Shown: in pieces, positions 27,570 to 35,776 of the stretch
Numbering within the stretch: the first letter of the stretch is position 1
Layout of the letters: each line of letters starts with the position of its first letter
Assembly: GCA_945903465.1 (NCBI GenBank)
Contig: CAMDOF010000018.1
Location: 1-64,000, forward strand
Reading direction: 5' to 3'
Source: Opitutus sp. GAS368
GTDB lineage: Bacteria; Verrucomicrobiota; Verrucomicrobiia; Opitutales; Opitutaceae
Length of the DNA: 64,000 nt
Made by a program: the position numbers and the translations under genes
Notes under the pieces: model-generated
The model's input: the letters and a program-made list of their open reading frames with translations, nothing else
Databases searched by the model: none
What the model was told of the DNA's origin: nothing

Positions 27570-28679
27570 CTAAAAGTTCAGCTGCCGCGCCCGCGCCGTG
27601 ACTGGCCACTGCTCGGCGACGAGCCCGTGGCGCACGATCTGCACCTTGTCGTGCAAGGCGGTGGTCGGGCAGATGTGCCAAGGTATTCCATAGATGACTG
27701 AGCCGACGGGAAACTCGCTGGCGCGAGGAGTTTCGAGCACGAGATGCTCCTCGCTGTGGACGACCGGTTTGGCCTCGGGCAAGGCGGGGAAAATCACGCG
27801 TGGATGCGGCATCTCGCTGGCAACCGCCTTGTGGCCGAGATCGAGGCAAATTCGGTTCACGCCGGGGCGGCTGATGACGCGGGTGAGCAGGACCGCGGCA
27901 TTAAGAAAATCGAGATCGGGAATTTTGGTGTGATAGCCGGCATCCCAGAGCACGCAGGTCCCGGGGCTGCATTCCACGTCTGGGCGCAAGGCGTGGATTG
28001 GAAAAGTGGGGGTGCCGCCGCAGACCAACCGCGGGACGGGTAGGCCCTCGCGCAGTAACTCGGCGTGGAGGGCGCGGACTGGGGCAAACCCAGCATCAGC
28101 GGCCTGGGCTCGTTCGGCGCGGTCCGGCTGCTGGAGATGACCGTCATAGGCGTGGAGACCGCCCGCGCGGAGCCCGGGTGCGCTGGCGAGTGCGCGGTAA
28201 AGTGCGCGCGCCTGGGCCCCGGGGGCGATGCCGGAGCGTTGAAACCCCACGTCAAGATCAACGAGCAGTTCGAGGGTGATGCCAGCGGCGACGGCGGCCT
28301 CCTGGTAGAGGGCAAGGGCGCGGGGATCATCGACGAGCGTGGAGAATACGACGCTGGGGAACGCGCGGTTGAGGGCGACCCAGCGCGGCACGTTTGGGCC
28401 GACGAGTTGCATCGCGAGAAGCACATCGGTGGCGCCGGCCTGCGCGGCCAATTCTGCTTCCGCAATGGTCGCGCATTTGCACTTGGTTATGCCGAGCCGG
28501 ACTTGCAGGGCGACAATGGGTCCGAGCTTGTGCGTTTTAATGTGCGGCCGCAGCCGTCCCGGTGACCCCGCGATGGCGATCATTCGGCGAAGATTTTCCT
28601 CCACGCGATCCGCGTAGACCAATAAAGCGGGCGAAGCGACGGCCGCCTCATTCTCTAGTTGCATCCAGTCGATATTCAT
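27570..28679 (-). CDS. D-threonine aldolase / DSD1-type PLP enzyme (alanine racemase fold)
   Basis: 369 residues. The N-terminal two-thirds is an alanine-racemase-type barrel: SPALLVYADRVEENLRRM, RLRPHIKTHK carrying the PLP lysine, CATIAEAELAAQAGATDVLL, LLVDLDVGFQRSGI and GLHAYDGHLQ. The C-terminal domain ends with YGIPWHICPT, matching the His and Cys that bind a divalent metal in D-threonine aldolase and eukaryotic-type D-serine dehydratase. It should cleave or dehydrate a D-3-hydroxy-amino acid. It starts 3 bp after the RidA stop on the same strand, so the two form an operon. Substrate may be related to the sugar locus to the left, but this is inference. Confidence 0.88.
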   Translation of the reverse strand: MNIDWMQLENEAAVASPALLVYADRVEENLRRMIAIAGSPGRLRPHIKTHKLGPIVALQVRLGITKCKCATIAEAELAAQAGATDVLLAMQLVGPNVPRWVALNRAFPSVVFSTLVDDPRALALYQEAAVAAGITLELLVDLDVGFQRSGIAPGAQARALYRALASAPGLRAGGLHAYDGHLQQPDRAERAQAADAGFAPVRALHAELLREGLPVPRLVCGGTPTFPIHALRPDVECSPGTCVLWDAGYHTKIPDLDFLNAAVLLTRVISRPGVNRICLDLGHKAVASEMPHPRVIFPALPEAKPVVHSEEHLVLETPRASEFPVGSVIYGIPWHICPTTALHDKVQIVRHGLVAEQWPVTARARQLNF

Positions 28680-28682
28680 AAG

Positions 28683-29144
28683 TTAGGCGAGTTCGAAGAT
28701 GACCTCAATCTCAACGGCGATGTTGCCGGGCAGCGGCCCCATGCCCACCGCACTGCGGGCCCCGATCCCATCGGTCTCTCCGAAGACGGCGGCGAATAAT
28801 TCGCTGCAACCGTTGATGACCTTGGGGTGCTCGTAGAAGTCGGGCGCGGAGTTCACCATGCCGAGGACCTTGACGACGCGTTTCACTGCATTGAGTGAGC
28901 CAAAGTGGTCGCGCAGCGTGGCGAGAATAGTGAGGCCGACCTGGCGAGCGGCGGCGTGGCCCTGCTCAAGATTCAGATCGGCGCCGACGCGGCCCACGAT
29001 CCGCGATCCATCGAGGCAATTCGGTCCATGGCCGGAGACGTAGGCCATCCCTTGGACGACCACAACGGGGCGATAAACGGCGACGGGGCGGGGGGCGGGG
29101 GGCAGCTGAAGGTTGAGCAGCGCGAAACGATCTTCGTGGGTCAT
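28683..29144 (-). CDS. ridA: RidA family protein (YjgF/YER057c/UK114)
   Basis: 153 residues, one RidA domain: PVVVVQGMAYVSGHGPN, QGHAAARQVGLTILATLRDH, VKRVVKVLGMVNSAPDF, GARSAVGMGPLPGNIAVEIEVIF. The family hydrolyses reactive enamine/imine intermediates made by PLP enzymes to ketoacids; the catalytic Arg would be in IGARSAVG. This member is slightly longer than classical RidA and closer to the YjgF-like branch often paired with catabolic genes. ATG 29144 is used because the upstream part of the frame to 29315 is basic and unstructured. Operon with the PLP enzyme downstream, a sensible pairing since such enzymes release enamines. Confidence 0.9.
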   Translation of the reverse strand: MTHEDRFALLNLQLPPAPRPVAVYRPVVVVQGMAYVSGHGPNCLDGSRIVGRVGADLNLEQGHAAARQVGLTILATLRDHFGSLNAVKRVVKVLGMVNSAPDFYEHPKVINGCSELFAAVFGETDGIGARSAVGMGPLPGNIAVEIEVIFELA

Positions 29145-29293
29145 GTCAAAAAAATGACGGACAAGTGGCCGGAGCGCACGCGATTTTTTTGGGCGACGCC
29201 CAACTCGGCTGGAAGGTTTTTTGAGCAGGTGGTGATGGACGTGGGGTGTAACCTTGGCTTGCGGGGCGGAGCGGGACCGTTTGAGTGAGCCGC

Positions 29294-30985
29294 ATGGCCC
29301 GACCTGACGAAGCACCTAAAATTATTTTTTCCATGCTGGGCGTTTCGAAGAAAATCGAGCGCAAGGAAATCCTCCGCGATATTTCACTTTCCTTTTATTA
29401 CGGCGCGAAGATTGGCGTGCTCGGCCTGAATGGTTCTGGCAAGTCGTCGCTGTTGCGCATTCTGGCCGGTCGCGACACGGAGATTGATGGCCGTTTGCAT
29501 TTCGAACCGGGGTACAGCGTTGGTTTGCTCGAGCAGGAACCCCACCTGACGCCAGGGTCGACGGTGCGCGCGAGCGTGGAAGAAGGCGTGAAGCACTTGA
29601 CGGATCTCACGGCGGCCTACGATGCGACGTGGGATGAGCTTAACGAAGCGGCCGATGATGCCGCCAAAGATGTCATCATGGAGAAGCAGGGAAAGCTGCA
29701 GGAAAAAATTGATACGATGGGGGCGTGGGATGTGACGCCGCAAGTCGAGATGGCCATGGACGCGTTGCGGTGTCCACCGGGGGAGGCGTTGGTCGATAAA
29801 CTTTCCGGTGGTGAGCGCCGCCGGGTGGCGCTCGCCCGCTTGTTATTAAAAAAACCGGCGATTCTCCTGCTGGATGAACCGACCAACCATTTGGATACCG
29901 AGAGTGTTCACTGGCTGGAGCAGCATCTTGCGCGGTATGAGGGCACGGTGATCGCGGTGACGCATGACCGGTATTTTTTGGACAACGTGGCCGAGTGGAT
30001 CCTCGAGCTGTCCTACGGCCACGGGATTCCCTGGAAGGGGAATTATTCCTCTTGGCTCGAGCAGAAGGCGGCCCGGTCCGCGGTGGAGCAACGCACGGAA
30101 GATCGCCGGCAGAAGGCGATGGCACGCGAGTTGGCTTGGATCCGCCAGTCGGCCAAGGCACGCGTAGCGAAGTCTCAGGCGCGCATCAACGCCTACGAGA
30201 CGATGCTCAAGCAGAACGTGACCGAAAAGGAGCGGGAGTTTGAAATTATGATTCCTCCGGGACCCCGGCTTGGCTCGCTCGTGGTCGAGGCGAAGGGCCT
30301 GGCAAAAAGTTACGGCGACAACGTCCTTTTTGAGGACGTCAATTTCTCGCTGCCGCCCGGTGGGATTGTTGGCGTGATTGGTCCGAACGGCGCGGGTAAG
30401 ACGACGATGTTCCGCCTGATCATCGGTGCGGAGCAGGCCAGCCGCGGCACGTTGCGGGTGGGCGAGACCGTGCAGATTGCGCACGTGGACCAATCGAGGG
30501 ACACCTTGCCGGACGGCGAGACCATCTGGCAGGCGATCAGTGGGGGTGAGGAGATCATGCGCCTGTCCAACCGCGAGATGAACAGCCGTGCGTACTGCGC
30601 TCAGTTTGGTTTTACGGGGGCGGATCAGTCGAAAAAAGTGGGGGTGCTTTCGGGGGGTGAGCGCAATCGGGTCCACCTCGCGCGGCTGCTGAAGAGCGGC
30701 GCGAACCTCATTCTGCTCGACGAACCCACGAATGATCTCGACGTAAATTCCATCCGTGCGCTGGAGGAAGGATTGGAGAACTTTGCCGGCTGCGCCGTGG
30801 TCGTCTCGCACGATCGCTGGTTCCTTGACCGGGTGGCGACGCACATCCTCGCCTTTGAGGGCGACAGCACGGTGCAGTGGTTCAACGGTAATTATTCGAG
30901 TTACCTGGAAGATTTCCGCCGGCGTAAAGGTAAAGACGCGGATCAGCCGCGCCGGATTAAGTATCGGAAACTTGGACACGGATAA
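29294..30985 (+). CDS. ettA: Energy-dependent translational throttle protein EttA (ABC-F)
   Basis: 563 residues, two ABC ATPase domains in tandem with no membrane segment. The first has GLNGSGKSS, LSGGERRRVALARLLL and LLLDEPTNHLD. The second has GPNGAGKTT, LSGGERNRVHLARLL and ILLDEPTNDLD. The start MARPDEAPKIIFSMLGVSK and the first-domain insert match EttA, which binds the ribosomal E site and gates the first peptide bond according to ATP/ADP ratio. The central arm/linker (residues about 240-310) is rich in Arg/Lys/Ala, as in the family. GTG 29285 lies in frame, but ATG 29294 aligns with the usual EttA start. Divergent from ridA. Confidence 0.93.
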   Translation: MARPDEAPKIIFSMLGVSKKIERKEILRDISLSFYYGAKIGVLGLNGSGKSSLLRILAGRDTEIDGRLHFEPGYSVGLLEQEPHLTPGSTVRASVEEGVKHLTDLTAAYDATWDELNEAADDAAKDVIMEKQGKLQEKIDTMGAWDVTPQVEMAMDALRCPPGEALVDKLSGGERRRVALARLLLKKPAILLLDEPTNHLDTESVHWLEQHLARYEGTVIAVTHDRYFLDNVAEWILELSYGHGIPWKGNYSSWLEQKAARSAVEQRTEDRRQKAMARELAWIRQSAKARVAKSQARINAYETMLKQNVTEKEREFEIMIPPGPRLGSLVVEAKGLAKSYGDNVLFEDVNFSLPPGGIVGVIGPNGAGKTTMFRLIIGAEQASRGTLRVGETVQIAHVDQSRDTLPDGETIWQAISGGEEIMRLSNREMNSRAYCAQFGFTGADQSKKVGVLSGGERNRVHLARLLKSGANLILLDEPTNDLDVNSIRALEEGLENFAGCAVVVSHDRWFLDRVATHILAFEGDSTVQWFNGNYSSYLEDFRRRKGKDADQPRRIKYRKLGHG

Positions 30986-31000
30986 GGCGGTTGCCTTGGG

Positions 31001-31026
31001 CCGTTTGGCGGGCGGTCAAACGGTTT
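31001..31026 (+). terminator. Possible terminator after ettA
   Basis: Inverted repeat CCGTTTG / CAAACGG with a 9-nt GC-rich loop, 15 bp after the ettA stop, followed by only TTTC. The T tract is too short for a strong intrinsic terminator. Confidence 0.35.
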
Positions 31027-31227
31027 CATCGCACGTGGGTCCGCGATCGTGACCGCGCGTAAGGTGCGAGCGGGCCGCCCCTCGAAGCTGGCGCCCGCGG
31101 TGTCGTCGGGCCGGTGGTCGGACAACGTCAGCTTGGTGAAAGCGCGGGCCGGCCGCCCTCAGAAAATCCCTTGGGCACGCCCCGTCCGCGCCGGCCGTGC
31201 TCTCACGAGGAACTCAAAATCGCCCCA

Positions 31228-33408
31228 TCATTTACTGAGCTGGGATGGGGTGAGCGACTTCAGTGCGTCGAGCACGATGCCGGGCGTGAGTAATTCGGGC
31301 AAGAGCAGGGGCGTTTCTTTACCGGGAAACCAGATGACGTTGAAGGGGACCGCGCTGCGTTGATAGGCGGCCAGTTCAGCGGTGATTCGCGGATCTTGAT
31401 TGGTCCAGTCGGCCCGCAAAGTGGCGATTTTATTTTCAGCGAACGTGCGCAAGACGCCATCGTGGTGAAAGAGGAGTTTTTTATTGGCCTGGCACGTTGC
31501 GCACCAGCGCGCGGTGAAATCGACGTAGATGATGCGGCCGGCGGCCCGAAGTTTGGCGACGGCTTCCGGGCTCCACGGTTCCCAAATGACCTCGGGCGTA
31601 CCAGCGGCGGTGGCGGCCGCGCTGCGGGCGGAGGTGTTGTGAGGCCAGCCCAGCCAAAGGCCAGCGGTCCCGACGATCAGGAGCCCGCTCAGGCCAAAGC
31701 GAGCGCGGCCGGCGGAAGCGCCCGGCGCCGTCCAGTGGCCGTAGATCCAGACGGCGAGCGCGATCAGCACGAGGCCGAAGAGGACGCTTTGCAGGCCTTC
31801 CTCGGTGGTCTGCCCCGCGAGGACCCACACCAGATAGCCGACGGTGGCGTAAAGCGGGAACGCCATAAATTGCTTAAAGGTCTCCATCCATCTGCCCGGG
31901 CGGGGCAGGAGTTTGACGGCTTGTGGGAAAATTGAGAGGAGCAGGTATGGTCCGGCTAGACCGATGGCGATCGCGGTAAAAATCGCGAACGATTCAATCG
32001 TCGAGAGGGCGAGCGCGGCCCCGAGGGCGGGGGCGAGGAAGGGAGCGCTGCACGGCGTGGCCACGACGGTCGCGAGTACGCCGGTGAAGAACGAACCGGC
32101 GTAGCCGGATTTTGTCTGAAGATCCGAGCCCACGCTGGTGGCGTGGAGCCCGAACTCAAACACGCCACTCATATTGAGCGCAAAGACGAGCATGACGCCG
32201 GCGAGGGCGAAGACGAAGGCGGGCGATTGCAGTTGGAAGCCCCAGCCGATTTTATCTCCCCCCGCCCGCAGGATCGCGAGAACCGCGGCGAGCGTCCAAA
32301 AGGAGAGGAGCACGCCGAGGGCGAAGACGAGACCGTGCATCACGACTTTTCTCTTATCATGGCCCGATTGGTTGACGAATCCGAGTATCTTAATTCCCAA
32401 TACGGGAAAGACGCAGGGCATCAGGTTGAGGATGAGGCCGCCGACGAGTGCGAGGAGCAGTGTGCCCATGAGGCTGGCGGGTGCGGCGTTCGGCGCGCCC
32501 GCTCCGGCGTTCGGGCCGGGTGAAGGGGCCGGGGCCGTGGCCGCGCTGGCGGTGAGCCCGGCGTCGACGCTCAGGCCGCGCCGCGGATCGCCGGCGCTCC
32601 AGCCATTTTCGGAAGTGAGCACACCGCGGAGGGTCGCGGTGGTGGCGGGTCCTGTGAGATCGAGCCCAAGCGTGAGCACGAAGCCGCCACGGGGGTCGGG
32701 CTGCACGGTTTGAGGCAATTCGTAGGCGGTCAGACCGTCTTCGGAGAAGAAATGAACGTCTTGGGGAATGTGCCCGCCCGGTTGGGCGGGTACGGCCTTC
32801 AGAAGTACGGTGGTGGGTGTGCGCGTGGCCGTGATTTTCCATGCGGGTGCGGGTCGCGGAAGATCGCCGAGAGTGGCGCGGATTTTTGCACCGGAGATCG
32901 GGTCGGCGGCGGGAGGCTCGGCGGATAGGGGTATGGTGAGGGTGAGTTTCGCCGTGCCGGGAATACAGATGTCCGCGCACATTAACCAGTCGACGGTGGC
33001 CTGCACTTCGCTCCGCGTACCGCTCGGCGCATCGGCTGGCGGCGTGAGTGTGATCGGGAGAAACAGTTCCCCTTCGTACCCGTTGCCGACGATGTTCTGT
33101 TTGCTATCGCGCAGCACCCGAGGTGCCGGCCATTGGATCTCACCCGCTTTCCAGCCAGCGGGCAACGTCCACTTGATCGTGGTTGGCAACCCGGTGCCGG
33201 GGAAAAGCCAATAGGTGTGCCAGTGAGGCGCGTGGACCAGACGCAGCGCGACGGTGATGGGGCGCCCGGGTTGGGCGGTCGTGTCGGCGGCGACAAGCGA
33301 GGGGCTGACCTGGACCGCGGCAGCGTGGCTGCTCGCACCGAAGAGGAGGGTAAGTGCGAGGGTGAAAAGCGCGGGTGTAAACGCGGAAGACAGACGGCGA
33401 AGCGGCAT
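31228..33408 (-). CDS. dsbD: DsbD-type protein-disulfide reductase
   Basis: About 726 residues. After a signal peptide, residues about 27-330 form the periplasmic domain, with MCADICIPG, the cysteine motif of DsbD/ScsB-type N-domains. About eight membrane segments follow (LVGGLILNLMPCVFPVLGIK, then TPCSAPFLAPALG), with the two membrane cysteines that relay electrons. The C-terminal thioredoxin domain carries ARWCATCQANKK (Cys636 and Cys639). The protein passes electrons from cytoplasmic thioredoxin to periplasmic thiols. The open frame goes back to 33582, but ATG 33408 gives the signal peptide. Monocistronic as seen; both flanking gaps are repeat-rich. Confidence 0.92.
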   Translation of the reverse strand: MPLRRLSSAFTPALFTLALTLLFGASSHAAAVQVSPSLVAADTTAQPGRPITVALRLVHAPHWHTYWLFPGTGLPTTIKWTLPAGWKAGEIQWPAPRVLRDSKQNIVGNGYEGELFLPITLTPPADAPSGTRSEVQATVDWLMCADICIPGTAKLTLTIPLSAEPPAADPISGAKIRATLGDLPRPAPAWKITATRTPTTVLLKAVPAQPGGHIPQDVHFFSEDGLTAYELPQTVQPDPRGGFVLTLGLDLTGPATTATLRGVLTSENGWSAGDPRRGLSVDAGLTASAATAPAPSPGPNAGAGAPNAAPASLMGTLLLALVGGLILNLMPCVFPVLGIKILGFVNQSGHDKRKVVMHGLVFALGVLLSFWTLAAVLAILRAGGDKIGWGFQLQSPAFVFALAGVMLVFALNMSGVFEFGLHATSVGSDLQTKSGYAGSFFTGVLATVVATPCSAPFLAPALGAALALSTIESFAIFTAIAIGLAGPYLLLSIFPQAVKLLPRPGRWMETFKQFMAFPLYATVGYLVWVLAGQTTEEGLQSVLFGLVLIALAVWIYGHWTAPGASAGRARFGLSGLLIVGTAGLWLGWPHNTSARSAAATAAGTPEVIWEPWSPEAVAKLRAAGRIIYVDFTARWCATCQANKKLLFHHDGVLRTFAENKIATLRADWTNQDPRITAELAAYQRSAVPFNVIWFPGKETPLLLPELLTPGIVLDALKSLTPSQLSK

Positions 33409-33895
33409 ATTAGGGGAGAGTTCACCGTTAAAAGCCGAGGAGGCAAACTCAGAGGTTTTTTTCCACCCGGAGGGGGGGGCGCGTGAACGAGCCGGTGGCG
33501 TGGGTTCAAGTAATCGGCCTCGGGGTGTGGTGGGCGGGTGGCGAGTGGCGGCGGTTCCGGTGGCGCGCGGGGTCGCGCGCACCGCGGCTAAGGAACGGCG
33601 CGCGCCGCGGATAAGGGTCGGCGCGCGCCGCGGCTAAGGGTCGCGCGCGCCGCGGATAAGGAACGGCGTGCACCGCGGCTAAGGGTCGGCGGGCACCGCG
33701 GCTAAGGGTCGGCGCGCACCTGAAGCGTCGCGAGGCCGCCGAGCGTCACGTCCGCGAGCACGGCGACCTTGATCAGGAACGGCGCGCACCTGAAGCGTCG
33801 CGAGCGGGCGTTACCCTCGAGCCTAATGGGGGCTTGAGCTGAGCAGATTATTTTCCGGTTGGCACGGCAGCGCTCGCGAGCGATAGCAAGGTAAC
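33409..33895. other. Intergenic region with tandem repeats
   Basis: About 490 bp between the divergent dsbD and caspase-like genes. Apart from the 23-bp array and a repeated GGCGCGCACCTGAAGCGTCG (at about 33711 and 33779) nothing is recognisable. Promoters for both genes must lie here or within the repeats. Confidence 0.55.
33575..33711. repeat. Tandem array, six 22-23-bp units
   Basis: Six consecutive units of the type GCGCGCaCCGCGGCTAAGGGTCG (one of 22 bp), with variation between GGCTAAG and GGATAAG and between GGGTCG and GGAACG. The unit is itself rich in GCGC/CCGCGG dyads. It lies upstream of the caspase-like lipoprotein gene. Confidence 0.9.
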
Positions 33896-35776
33896 GTGTT
33901 GAGCCATTTTTCCGTCCGGATTTTTTTCCTCTGGGGTCTTTGCGTGATCGTCAGCGGCTGCACATCGACGCCGGTGGGCGAGGCGCTGGCGGTGAAGCCC
34001 GCGGTGGTGGCGGCCGCGACGAAGCCCCAGGACGCCTATGTATTGCTCTCGGGTGGCGGCACGCCGCTGAGTAATAATTATTCGCAATATCTGCAGGCGC
34101 GCGAGTTGGCGGCATTTTTTGGGCGAACGGTACCCGCGGGGTCGTCTTGGGTTTTTTTTGGGATAGGGAACCGCGAGGGAGTGGCGCCGGTTTTGGCGGA
34201 TACGCGGAAGGAGTTTAAGGAGGCGGGCCACTTGTTGCAGTCGTGGCTGCCTGGCTCGTTGCCTCAAAATCGCCCGGCGACGAAGGAGAGTTTTCTACGG
34301 GCGTTGCGTGATGAGATCCTGCCGACGGTGAGCGGGGGTGGCACGCTTTACCTCTTTGTCGGAGACCACGGTGAATGGTTGGGCAAGGACGAGAAACGGG
34401 AAAGTGGGATCACGATGTGGCAACTAAAAGCGGGCGGGCGCCGGTCGGGCGGGTGGTCGACCGATGAGAAGGAAGTGCTCGGGGTGCGCGAGTTGCGTGA
34501 GGTGCTGGTGAGTGGGCTGGGCCGCGGGAGCGTCGTGTTTTGTATGACGCAATGCCACTCGGGCGGTTTTCATGAACTGGGCTTGGCTCGGGAAATGACG
34601 CCGCCGCGCGCGTGGTTTTCGATCGTGCCGAGTTGGGCGGGGGCGGTGGCAGGTGGCATGCGGTTGCGGGTGGCGGGTTTTACGGCGACGGATGAGGCCT
34701 CTTTGGCGGCGGGTTGTGATGCGGATCCAGACCCGGAAAAGTGGGCGGGGTACGAACGGTTTTTCCCGGAGAGCCTTCTTGGGGTTGATTTAATGTCAGG
34801 GCAGTCGAAGGGCCGTGGCGCTTCGTCGCTGGCGGCGGCCCACGAGGTGGCGACGCTGGTCGACCAGACGATTGATAAGCCGCGGTCGACCTCGGAGCAT
34901 TATTTGGAGAGCTGGGCTCGGTTGATTGAAACGCGTTTGGCGACGACGTTAAGTGTGACGGCGAAGACTCAGCAAGCGGTGGTGGCATTTCAGCGTGCCG
35001 TGGATACGGGTGTGGTGCGGGGAGTGCCCGCGGCGACGGCGACGGCGACCGCGACGTGGCGGGAGCGCCAAGCGCAATTTGCGCGGTTCACGGTGCGCTT
35101 GGTGGAGCAAATTCCAGCGGCGAAAGATTTGTTGCAGGCGGGAACGCGGGCGCAACTGGAGGCGGCGGTGAGTGGTCGCGGAGAACGGGGTGGCGGAGTT
35201 TCTGGCCGCGGGAATCGGCGAGCCGCGATGGCGGAAATGCGGAAGACCTGGAGCGAGACACTCCGGCCGGCGTGGAAGGTCGCGGTCGCGGGAGGAATGG
35301 TGAGTGGGGTTAGCGGCGCGGTGCTCGAGTTTGAGCGGCACCTGCTCAAGCTGGAGGATGACGGGCGGGATTTTATGTTTCCGCGGGGTAATAACGACAC
35401 GCCGTTGCTCAACGAAATTTATTGGAATTCGGGTTATGCGAAACCGGCCAAACTGGATCCGGTGAAAGCGGCGGACGTGGCGCGTTGGGGGGCGGAACGT
35501 CGCGCTCGCGTGGTGGCTTGGGGAGCGACTTCGAGCGAGGCGGCGGTGCGTGCCGCCGCCGAAAAGATGGGCCCGGGCCTCGTTTCGCTAGCGGACGACG
35601 TGCGGCCGATCAGTCGAAAAACGGCGGCCGAGCGGGTGTTGTTTTATCGGCGGGTGCTCGCGGCATGGGCATTCTTAATCGAGATGGACGCGCAGCCCGC
35701 GCTGGCTGAGTTGCGTACCTTGATTGAGTTAGAGCGCACGCCGTTGCCGGCGGCGGTCGGTCGGCCGACCGGCTAG
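33896..35776 (+). CDS. Caspase/legumain-like (clan CD) peptidase lipoprotein
   Basis: 626 residues. A lipoprotein signal ends VIVSGC, with Cys22 as the lipid site. Residues about 45-290 resemble a clan CD cysteine peptidase: YVLLSGGGTPLSNNYSQYLQ at the first strand, LYLFVGDHGEW with the candidate catalytic His158, and VVFCMTQCHSGGF with the candidate nucleophile Cys220. The DHG and QC-x-SGG motifs after consecutive hydrophobic strands are what caspase, legumain and gingipain families show. Residues about 290-626 are helical and unrecognised. The start is GTG 33896, preceded by AAGGT. The stop overlaps the convergent kinase stop. Substrate unknown; an envelope role is implied by the lipid anchor. 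Confidence 0.7.
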   Translation: MLSHFSVRIFFLWGLCVIVSGCTSTPVGEALAVKPAVVAAATKPQDAYVLLSGGGTPLSNNYSQYLQARELAAFFGRTVPAGSSWVFFGIGNREGVAPVLADTRKEFKEAGHLLQSWLPGSLPQNRPATKESFLRALRDEILPTVSGGGTLYLFVGDHGEWLGKDEKRESGITMWQLKAGGRRSGGWSTDEKEVLGVRELREVLVSGLGRGSVVFCMTQCHSGGFHELGLAREMTPPRAWFSIVPSWAGAVAGGMRLRVAGFTATDEASLAAGCDADPDPEKWAGYERFFPESLLGVDLMSGQSKGRGASSLAAAHEVATLVDQTIDKPRSTSEHYLESWARLIETRLATTLSVTAKTQQAVVAFQRAVDTGVVRGVPAATATATATWRERQAQFARFTVRLVEQIPAAKDLLQAGTRAQLEAAVSGRGERGGGVSGRGNRRAAMAEMRKTWSETLRPAWKVAVAGGMVSGVSGAVLEFERHLLKLEDDGRDFMFPRGNNDTPLLNEIYWNSGYAKPAKLDPVKAADVARWGAERRARVVAWGATSSEAAVRAAAEKMGPGLVSLADDVRPISRKTAAERVLFYRRVLAAWAFLIEMDAQPALAELRTLIELERTPLPAAVGRPTG

